A program made the translations under genes and the position numbers. Under the pieces are notes generated by a model. That model searched no databases. It was given only the letters and a program-made list of their open reading frames with translations, and was not told the origin of the DNA. Below are positions 1 through 5,508 of a stretch of DNA of 6,242 nucleotides, piece by piece (the stretch's first letter is position 1; each line of letters starts with the position of its first letter). Source of the stretch: Aliterella sp. RAGGC_92. GTDB taxonomy: Bacteria > Cyanobacteriota > Cyanobacteriia > Cyanobacteriales > Chroococcidiopsidaceae. The stretch is taken from NCBI GenBank assembly GCA_030826005.1, contig JAPJOW010000244.1, positions 1-6,242 of the forward strand, given 5' to 3'.

Positions 1-106
1 GGCGGGTGAAGGGGCGGGGTATGCGGGTGGCATTCTGTCGGCGGGTATTGATGGTATTAAGGTGGCGGAGGCTGTGGCGCTAAATATATTGCAACTAACT
101 ACTTGA
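1..106 (+). CDS. FAD-dependent dehydrogenase (COG2509-like), C-terminal fragment
   Basis: An open frame runs in from the left edge (first full codon at position 2) and stops at TGA 104-106, giving the last 34 residues of a protein whose start lies outside the window. The fragment begins AGEGAGYAGGILSAGIDGIK and continues VAEAVALNILQLTT. The pattern GEGAGYAGGI-S-x2-DG, followed by a helix of the type VAEAVA, is the C-terminal FAD-contacting segment I associate with uncharacterised FAD-dependent dehydrogenases of the COG2509 type. There the glycine-rich turn closes the flavin site and the last helix packs behind it. Substrate and pathway cannot be told from this piece. It lies 219 bp upstream of the aldo/keto reductase on the same strand, too far to assume an operon. 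The family call rests on one motif. The reading frame itself is well supported by the strong motif match. Confidence 0.66.
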   Translation, partial: AGEGAGYAGGILSAGIDGIKVAEAVALNILQLTT

Positions 107-164
107 AGTTTTGGCATTGCTGGATTTAGATAAAATTGTCCCTTTGCAGCAACCCTTCTGTTTA

Positions 165-188
165 TCACCTTGTCACCCTGTCACCTTG
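165..188. repeat. Three tandem octamers TCACC(T/C)TG
   Basis: Three head-to-tail 8-base units, TCACCTTG, TCACCCTG and TCACCTTG, lie in the spacer between the FAD-dependent dehydrogenase fragment and the aldo/keto reductase. A decayed fourth unit (TCCACTC) may follow. The middle copy differs by one base. Short intergenic tandem repeats of this length are common in filamentous cyanobacteria. No function can be read from the sequence. The rest of 107-325 shows no gene. Confidence 0.7.
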
Positions 189-269
189 TCCACTCTTTCA
201 TCCTTTAGTTGGGCAACGTCAATTCTTCTAACCCCTTCATTAGGATGAGGAATTGAACCATTACATAGT

Positions 270-275
270 TATAAT
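270..275 (+). promoter_or_regulatory. Possible -10 box for the aldo/keto reductase gene
   Basis: A perfect TATAAT lies 50 bases before the ATG at 326, in the only spacer upstream of this gene. It would place a transcript start near 282 and give a leader of about 44 bases. No good -35 box stands at the usual 16-18 base spacing; the nearest candidate, TTGAAC at 253-258, is too close. It could be a promoter that relies on an activator, or a chance match in AT-rich DNA. Confidence 0.3.
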
Positions 276-325
276 CTTCAGCTTAATGCCTGCTTTTTTC
301 GGCTCTCGAACTAAGGTTAATTACT

Positions 326-1207
326 ATGACTTCACCTAACGCTATTGCTTCCGGTCAATTTACCCTTTTAGATCGTCCAGTGACAAGGCTCGGCTACGGT
401 GCTATGCAACTAACTGGCAAAGGAGTTTGGGGCGAACCGCAAGACCGCGCGGAGGCAATTCAAGTATTAAAACGCTTGCCAGAACTTGGAGTTAATTTTA
501 TTGACACCGCAGACAGCTACGGGCCTTTTGTCTCTGAGGATCTAATTGCTGAAGCGCTGCATCCCTACGATGGTCTATTCATTGCTACTAAAGGTGGATT
601 GACGCGATCGGGCCCCGACCTATGGCCGCCCGTAGGTCGCCCCGAATACCTGCGCCAATGCGTGCTGATGAGCCTGCGCCGCCTTAAAGTGGAGCAACTA
701 GACTTGTGGCAACTACACCGAATCGACCCGAAAGTGCCTCAAGACGAGCAATTTGGGGCGATCGCTGATTTTCTTAAAGAGGGACTAATTGCCAAAGCTG
801 GACTTAGCCAAGTTTCGATTAAGGAAATCGAAGCCGCCCGAAAAATCTTCCCTGTAGCTACAGTCCAAAACCGCTACAATCTCATAGATCGCGTTGATGA
901 GGATGTGCTTGACTACTGCACGCGGGAGGGAATCGGCTTTATTCCCTGGTTTCCTTTAGCTTCTGGCGACCTAGCCAAGCCAGGGGGAGTAGTAGATGCG
1001 ATCGCTAAGGCTCACGACGCATCACCCGGACAAATAGCCCTAGCATGGGTATTAAAGCGTAGTCCTAATATGCTACCAATCCCCGGTACGAGTAAAGTTT
1101 CACACTTAGAAGAAAACGTCGCCGCCGCCCAAATCGAGCTTTCAGACGATGAATTTCAGCAGCTTGACAAAGCAACTAAAAGTGGAGCGGTATCATCAGC
1201 AAGGTAA
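326..1207 (+). CDS. Aldo/keto reductase, YdbC-like
   Basis: This 293-residue protein is a complete soluble NAD(P)H-dependent aldo/keto reductase of the (beta/alpha)8-barrel superfamily, which interconverts carbonyls and alcohols in the cytoplasm. The catalytic tetrad is visible: Asp60 and Tyr65 in FIDTADSYG, Lys89 in ATKGG and His131 in LHRID. The C-terminal cofactor-phosphate loop is IPGTSKVSHLEEN (about residues 252-264). The N-terminal RLGYGAMQLTG and the PIPGTS region resemble E. coli YdbC (PdxI, reported as a pyridoxal reductase) as I remember it, so vitamin B6 salvage is one possible role. Substrates are poorly predictable in this family, and YdbC appears to lack the tetrad histidine that is present here. 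The ATG at 326 is supported by AAGG at 313-316 with a 9-base spacer and by the usual family length. Two HIP1 sites (758-765, 998-1005) lie inside the gene. The next gene converges on it, so it is probably transcribed alone. Confidence 0.95.
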   Translation: MTSPNAIASGQFTLLDRPVTRLGYGAMQLTGKGVWGEPQDRAEAIQVLKRLPELGVNFIDTADSYGPFVSEDLIAEALHPYDGLFIATKGGLTRSGPDLWPPVGRPEYLRQCVLMSLRRLKVEQLDLWQLHRIDPKVPQDEQFGAIADFLKEGLIAKAGLSQVSIKEIEAARKIFPVATVQNRYNLIDRVDEDVLDYCTREGIGFIPWFPLASGDLAKPGGVVDAIAKAHDASPGQIALAWVLKRSPNMLPIPGTSKVSHLEENVAAAQIELSDDEFQQLDKATKSGAVSSAR

Positions 1208-1293
1208 CGCCTAAAGCTAGTGCGATCGCTTTCTCCAATTACACATTAAAGATTACAACAAAAAATTCTCTGCCGAAAGGTGGGGATTTATTA

Positions 1294-1914
1294 TTAAGAA
1301 ATTGATAAAGCAGCGTCGAAAATCTCTTGGGCTGTTAAAGTCAATTGAGGAAATGTTGGGGACTCAATGCGATCGCTTTTTCTAAACTGACTTACTTGAT
1401 ATTCGCCTTCTACAAGTTGATAAATTGAAATGGTTGGTTGTTTGGGGTTGCCAATAAACCGCCTTCCACCCAAGCCAAGATAATCAACAATCCAATATTC
1501 GGGAATACCAATTTCCTCGTAGTCGCCAGCTTTATTTAAGTAATCATCGCGCCAATTGCTACTTACAACTTCTATTACTAATGGAATTGATTGGGCATAA
1601 CTAACTGTTGACTGTTTTTTCCATCTCGGTTCTGTTGCTAAATTAGGACGGTTTAACAGTAGTACATCGGGCGAGTAAGCTGTTTCATTTTCAAGAGGTT
1701 TGACTAACACTGTTTTGGGTATTCGATAAGGCAAATTTAAACGGGTGTATTCGGTAACTAATGTTTCGACCAAAAAGCCCACAATGTCCTCATGTTCGCC
1801 TAATGGTTGCGCCATCTCAACTATTACCCCATTGTGTAGTTCATGATGACCAGTGCTAGGTTTCCAATCTATAAATTCTTCAAAACTGACTAATTTAGGT
1901 AGAGCTTGCGTCAT
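1294..1914 (-). CDS. Uma2 family (DUF820) putative endonuclease
   Basis: This 206-residue protein belongs to the Uma2/DUF820 family, predicted from fold to be PD-(D/E)XK nucleases. The family is greatly expanded in cyanobacteria and has no settled biological role. The family marks appear in order: HELHNGVIVEM (about 24-34), GEHED (39-43), the acidic SPDV with Asp83, LVIEVVSSNWRDDY with Glu115 (about 112-125), Lys128, and GIPEYWIVDY (136-145). Asp83, Glu115 and Lys128 are the likely metal-site and catalytic residues, so the copy looks intact. The frame can be extended to a TTG at 1935, which would add seven residues. I prefer the ATG at 1914 because MTQALPKLVSFEEF is the usual N-terminus of cyanobacterial relatives, although its Shine-Dalgarno (AGG with a 4-base spacer) is weak. 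It lies 141 bp downstream of the hydrolase-like gene on the same strand, and no partner that would indicate a toxin-antitoxin role is seen. A HIP1 site (1369-1376) lies near its 3' end. Confidence 0.93.
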   Translation of the reverse strand: MTQALPKLVSFEEFIDWKPSTGHHELHNGVIVEMAQPLGEHEDIVGFLVETLVTEYTRLNLPYRIPKTVLVKPLENETAYSPDVLLLNRPNLATEPRWKKQSTVSYAQSIPLVIEVVSSNWRDDYLNKAGDYEEIGIPEYWIVDYLGLGGRRFIGNPKQPTISIYQLVEGEYQVSQFRKSDRIESPTFPQLTLTAQEIFDAALSIS

Positions 1915-2055
1915 AAAACCTGAACTCAAAATCAACTTTTTACTTAATTTGATACGCGGGTAACATTCACTCGGCGGATATTGATTAAGGTATCGAGAGC
2001 TTTTGCTTCAACTATATTACTATTGAGTCATTAAGTTTTTCAGATATACGGTCTT

Positions 2056-2985
2056 TTAATTATTATCAATCGTTGCTGAATCTATGGCGGTACAATCCCC
2101 CAAAATATTAGCAACTACTAAACGGGCTGTACCGCGACTACCCCAGTAGTAACCATGACCATCAGATATGCCTATTGCCATTGCTGCATGAGCTTGACCA
2201 AAAGTTCGCGCTCCTCTTTCTGCTCCATTAGCATCAGCCCAAATATACTTATCACGAAAAAAAATCGTAGGGATTGAACCCGCGTTGATACTAGCTTTAA
2301 GTGGGTAAGCAATGATATCTGAAGAATGAATAATATTCAGCCATCTTAAGGGTTGATGATGATATTTTTCGGTAAAGTCTTTAATTTTTACTGAACTGAT
2401 ATTCAGCATCATGTTGAAAAACAAAATGGGTGAACCCATAGTAGTAATGCTTTTTAAATAGGTTTTTTGCTCAAAAGCGCGATCGCTCGTTAAAGATTCA
2501 ATCATGGCGCGAATTTCCCACGCGGGATCGTCTGGGGCAAATTTTTCTGAAAACAAAACATCCCATAAAACTACACTACCAAGAGAGTGAGTAATAATAT
2601 GTAACTCCTCCTCTTGAGGAAAGTTTTTTATAAAATCAGCTAATCCTTGAGAAATCAACTCTCTAATTTTTCTGCCTCTCTCTGTATTGAAGTAAGTCAG
2701 AATATCTCCAAAAAATTCAGAAATAAAATCTTGCCTAAATTCCTGATAGCGAAAAATATCTTTTACATCTACGGTTGGATGTATTTTTTTAAAATCTTGC
2801 AAATCTTGATGAACCCAGTTCCAAATCTGCCCCGTTTGCTTCAACACATTTCCCCAAAAGCTGGCATAAAAGTGAGGGAGAGGCTTATCTTTCTTATTAA
2901 ATTCTTCTCTAATTAGTGCTTCTAGTTTTTTTGAATATCCTGCATCTTTGGTAGCAACACCATGTATAAAAAATACCAATGTCAT
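2056..2985 (-). CDS. Uncharacterised alpha/beta-hydrolase-like protein
   Basis: This 309-residue protein has the layout of an alpha/beta hydrolase, but I cannot place it in a named family. It opens directly on the first core strand and oxyanion turn, TLVFFIHGVATKDAG (His8-Gly9). The nucleophile elbow is IITHSLGSVVLWD with Ser134, where the usual first glycine of GxSxG is Thr132. A likely acid is Asp223 in HSSDIIAYPL, and the likely base is His277 in DGHGYYWGS, so the triad order Ser-Asp-His is preserved. The charged, aromatic segment from about 40 to 120 may form a cap. There is no signal peptide or clear membrane span, so a cytoplasmic esterase or lipase-like role is inferred. The ATG start is supported by AGAG at 2993-2996 with a 7-base spacer. 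The strong terminator at 3150-3181 isolates it from the PSI genes, so it needs its own promoter, which I could not identify. A HIP1 site lies at 2479-2486. Confidence 0.78.
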   Translation of the reverse strand: MTLVFFIHGVATKDAGYSKKLEALIREEFNKKDKPLPHFYASFWGNVLKQTGQIWNWVHQDLQDFKKIHPTVDVKDIFRYQEFRQDFISEFFGDILTYFNTERGRKIRELISQGLADFIKNFPQEEELHIITHSLGSVVLWDVLFSEKFAPDDPAWEIRAMIESLTSDRAFEQKTYLKSITTMGSPILFFNMMLNISSVKIKDFTEKYHHQPLRWLNIIHSSDIIAYPLKASINAGSIPTIFFRDKYIWADANGAERGARTFGQAHAAMAIGISDGHGYYWGSRGTARLVVANILGDCTAIDSATIDNN

Positions 2986-3149
2986 AAATAAACTCTATAG
3001 GACTACGTTTGATATTCGAGGCAATTTACTAAAGCAATTTTTAAATACAAATATATGACTTGTCTTCAAGATATTAACCTCAAAAACTTCGATCGGTACT
3101 GTCGTCTGCCACAAAAGTATATTTTTCTATTATTAATTTACTAACTTAC

Positions 3150-3181
3150 AAAAAAATCCCCCACCGTTAGGCAGGGGATTT
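3150..3181 (-). terminator. Intrinsic terminator of the psaA-psaB operon
   Basis: On the minus strand the RNA folds as AAAUCCCCUGCC, loop UAAC, then GGUGGGGGAUUU, followed by UUUU. That is a 12-bp stem closed by a tetraloop, starting 31 bases after the psaB stop codon. Two central pairs are G-U wobbles in the minus-strand RNA but C-A mismatches in the plus-strand RNA. The uninterrupted U run is also on the minus side (bases 3150-3156). Both facts point to a terminator for psaB rather than for a gene reading from the left. Confidence 0.93.
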
Positions 3182-3212
3182 GATTTATTCAACTACACTT
3201 TAATTGAAATTA

Positions 3213-5426
3213 TCAACCAAATTTACCAGCAGTTGAAGCAATCAGGAAGGCGGCGTAAGTTAGGACATAACCAACTGTAAAGTGAGCAAGTCCAATCAAA
3301 CGACCTTGAACGATAGACATAGCAACAGGCTTGTCTTTCCAGCGAATTAGGTTAGCAAGCGGTGTCCGCTCGTGCGCCCATACTAGAGTTTCGATCAATT
3401 CTTGCCAGTAGCCTCTCCAGGAGATTAGGAACATGAAGCCCGTTGCCCAAACTAGGTGTCCAAATAAGAACATCCAAGACCAGACAGCCAAGTTATTCAT
3501 GCCATACGGGTTGTAACCGTTGATCAACTGCGCTGAATACAGCCAGAGATAATCTCTTAGCCAACCCATGAGGTAAGTTGACGATTCGTTAAACTGAGCG
3601 ACGTTGCCTTGCCATACCCCCAAATGCTTCCAGTGCCAGTAGAACGTCACCCAACCAATAGTGTTGAGCATCCAGAACATAGCAAGGTAGAAAGCATCCC
3701 AAGCGGAGATATCGCAAGTACCGCCACGACCAGGGCCGTCGCAAGGGAAGGAGTAACCGAAGTCCTTTTTATCGGGCATCAGTTTAGAACCGCGAGCATC
3801 CAAAGCACCTTTGACCAAAATCAAGACTGTGGTGTGAATACCCAAGGCGAAAGCGTGGTGAACTAAAAAGTCGCCAGGCCCAATTGTCAAGAATAAAGAG
3901 TTAGTGCCGTTATTAATGGCATCTATCCAACCAGGTAGCCAAGCAGCGCCAGCAGTTGAAGCTACGCTATCGGGGTTAGATAGTAGGGTATCAAAACCGT
4001 ACAATACCTTACCGTGAGCGCCTTGAACAAACTGAGCAAACACTGGCTCGATGAGGATTTGCTTTTCGGGAGTACCAAAAGCAACTACTACATCGTTATG
4101 GACGTACAAACCTAAAGTGTGGAAACCCAAGAATAGCGACACCCAACTGAGGTGAGAAATAATCGCTTCTTTGTGCTTCAGCACGCGGTCTAATACGTTG
4201 CCTTTATTTTGTTCGGAGTCATAATCGCGCACCCAGAAAATTCCCGCGTGGGCAAAGGCTCCTACCATCAAGAATCCAGCAATGTACTGGTGATGGGTAT
4301 ATAAAGCTGCTTGCGTTGTGAAGTCCTGCCCTATAAAAGCATAGGGAGGCAAGGCGTACATATGCTGCGCTACTAACGATAGGGCTGTACCTAAAGCTGC
4401 TAAGTGAATAGACAACTGGAAGTGCAGAGAATTGTTGTAGGTGTCGTACAAACCTTGGTGAGGCAAGTTAAATTGACCTTCGGTTTTAGCGCCAAAGAAG
4501 TTCTTGGCGTTGAGCATTTCTTTAATGCTGTGACCAATTCCGAAGTTGGTGCGGTACATATGACCCGCAATAATAAAGATTACTGCGATCGCTAAGTGGT
4601 GGTGAGCCATATCGGTCAGCCATAGCGATTGAGTCTGGGGGTGGAATCCACCTAAGAAGGTAAGAATTGCCGTCCCCGCACCTTGAGAGGTACTAAATAC
4701 TTGTTCTGCGGTATCTGGATTTTGGGCGTAAACACCCCAGTCACCCGTAAAGAAAGGACGTAAGCCTTCTGGGTGAGGCAAGGTTGTTAAGAAGTTGTCC
4801 CAACCTACGTGCTGTCCGCGAGATTCGGGGATGGCAACGTGGACTAAGTGACCAGCCCAAGCTAAAGAACTAACTCCAAACAAACCTGCTAAGTGGTGAT
4901 TTAAGCGTGGCTCGGCACTCTTAAACCAAGACAAACTGGGACGGAACTTTGGTTGCAAGTGCAGCCAACCAGCAAACAGAAATACTGCCGCAAGTAGTAA
5001 TAAGCCTACTGCTCCGGTATATAGTTCGTTGTTTGTCCGCATCCCAATGGTGTACCACCAGTGGTAAACACCAGAATAAGCAATATTAACTGGATAGGTC
5101 GCCCCAGCTTGAGTAAAAGCATCGACTGCGGCTTTACCAAAGTGAGGATCCCAAATCGCATGAGCAATCGGACGAACGTTAAGGGGATCTTTAATCCATT
5201 GTTCAAAGTTGCCTTGCCAAGCAACGTGGAACAGGAGGCTAGAAGTCCACAGGAAGATGATTGCCACATGACCAAAGTGGGTTGCGAAAATCTTTTGGTA
5301 AAGATTTTCTTCTGTCATGCCATCGTGGCTTTCAAAGTCGTTGCCTGTAGCAATCCCGTACCAGAGCCGACGCGTTGTCGGGTCTTGGGCAAGATCCTGG
5401 CTAAATTTTGGAAATTTTGTTGCCAT
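3213..5426 (-). CDS. psaB: Photosystem I P700 apoprotein A2 (PsaB)
   Basis: This complete 737-residue PSI core subunit is a thylakoid protein with 11 membrane helices. It pairs with PsaA to bind P700, antenna chlorophylls, phylloquinone and half of the FX 4Fe-4S cluster, and it moves electrons from lumenal donors to stromal ferredoxin. The N-terminus MATKFPKFSQDLAQDPTTRR and the C-terminus IASTAGKFG are canonical and fix the start, although no Shine-Dalgarno stands at normal spacing. FX ligands Cys562 and Cys571 lie in FPCDGPGRGGTC. The P700 histidine is His657 in FGHLVWATGFMF. The quinone pocket has Met665, Phe666, Arg671 and Trp674. The position equal to Leu706 of Thermosynechococcus is Met703. 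Compared with remembered homologues, residues about 308-325 form a long loop absent from Synechocystis 6803, while the loop at 490-496 is short. It is second in the operon, 76 bp after psaA, and has its own terminator. A HIP1 site lies at 4585-4592. Confidence 0.98.
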   Translation of the reverse strand: MATKFPKFSQDLAQDPTTRRLWYGIATGNDFESHDGMTEENLYQKIFATHFGHVAIIFLWTSSLLFHVAWQGNFEQWIKDPLNVRPIAHAIWDPHFGKAAVDAFTQAGATYPVNIAYSGVYHWWYTIGMRTNNELYTGAVGLLLLAAVFLFAGWLHLQPKFRPSLSWFKSAEPRLNHHLAGLFGVSSLAWAGHLVHVAIPESRGQHVGWDNFLTTLPHPEGLRPFFTGDWGVYAQNPDTAEQVFSTSQGAGTAILTFLGGFHPQTQSLWLTDMAHHHLAIAVIFIIAGHMYRTNFGIGHSIKEMLNAKNFFGAKTEGQFNLPHQGLYDTYNNSLHFQLSIHLAALGTALSLVAQHMYALPPYAFIGQDFTTQAALYTHHQYIAGFLMVGAFAHAGIFWVRDYDSEQNKGNVLDRVLKHKEAIISHLSWVSLFLGFHTLGLYVHNDVVVAFGTPEKQILIEPVFAQFVQGAHGKVLYGFDTLLSNPDSVASTAGAAWLPGWIDAINNGTNSLFLTIGPGDFLVHHAFALGIHTTVLILVKGALDARGSKLMPDKKDFGYSFPCDGPGRGGTCDISAWDAFYLAMFWMLNTIGWVTFYWHWKHLGVWQGNVAQFNESSTYLMGWLRDYLWLYSAQLINGYNPYGMNNLAVWSWMFLFGHLVWATGFMFLISWRGYWQELIETLVWAHERTPLANLIRWKDKPVAMSIVQGRLIGLAHFTVGYVLTYAAFLIASTAGKFG

Positions 5427-5451
5427 AGGTTTTATGAATTTGCTTCCATTT

Positions 5452-5497
5452 AGCTTTCAGTTGTCAACCCCTGCTGTAGGGCTGACCCCTGAAAGCT
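5452..5497 (-). other. Stem-loop in the psaA-psaB spacer
   Basis: The minus-strand RNA of the 76-bp spacer folds into a two-part hairpin. The outer stem is AGCUUUCAG with CUGAAAGCU (9 bp, 5489-5497 with 5452-5460). A 2x2 GG/AA internal loop follows. The inner stem is GUCAGCCC with GGGUUGAC (8 bp, 5479-5486 with 5463-5470), closed by the 8-base loop UACAGCAG. One inner pair is a G-U wobble that would be an A-C mismatch in plus-strand RNA, so the structure suits the psaA-psaB transcript. No U run follows, so it is not an intrinsic terminator. It ends 25 bases before the psaB ATG and could act in mRNA processing, stability or translation of psaB. The role is inferred. Confidence 0.8.
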
Positions 5498-5508
5498 GAC
5501 CGCTAACC
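5481..5508. repeat. Four degenerate tandem heptamers over the psaA stop
   Basis: On the plus strand four consecutive 7-base units read GCTGACC, CCTGAAA, GCTGACC and GCTAACC. Units one and three are identical, and unit four differs from them by one base. The fourth unit contains the complement of the psaA stop codon (5503-5505), and the first three form one side of the intercistronic hairpin. Degenerate heptamer arrays are a known class of short repeats in cyanobacterial intergenic DNA. With only four imperfect units, chance or derivation from the hairpin cannot be excluded. Confidence 0.5.

Noticed and set aside
231..250. Weak inverted repeat CCTTCAT/ATGAGG in the spacer before the aldo/keto reductase
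   Set aside because: Only six pairs with a bulge and no U run after it, so there is no support for a terminator or riboswitch.
1208..1293. Shared terminator between the converging aldo/keto reductase and Uma2 genes
   Set aside because: No stem beyond the self-complementary HIP1 site at 1222-1229 and no hairpin with a U run on either strand.
1915..1935. TTG start that extends the Uma2 protein by seven residues
   Set aside because: The extra residues do not look like the family N-terminus, and an ATG follows directly at 1914.
2647..2916. An 89-codon plus-strand frame inside the hydrolase-like gene
   Set aside because: It is antisense to a longer frame with clear motifs and a ribosome binding site, and its residue content is low-complexity (Ile/Leu/Phe/Lys), typical of a shadow frame.
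5006..5275. Minus-strand frame overlapping psaB in another register (also 5714-5929 over psaA)
   Set aside because: Both are off-frame readings of highly conserved PSI genes with no independent start signal or recognisable product.
5432..5449. A five-codon mini-frame (MEANS) just upstream of psaB
   Set aside because: Too short to judge and with no Shine-Dalgarno of its own; it could occur by chance.
5061..5453. A 130-codon open frame on the plus strand opposite the start of psaB
   Set aside because: It lies wholly antisense to psaB and its short spacer, has no family-like sequence, and is explained by the codon bias of psaB. Similar antisense frames at 3609-3866, 4404-4595, 5317-5499 and 5791-5976 were dropped for the same reason.
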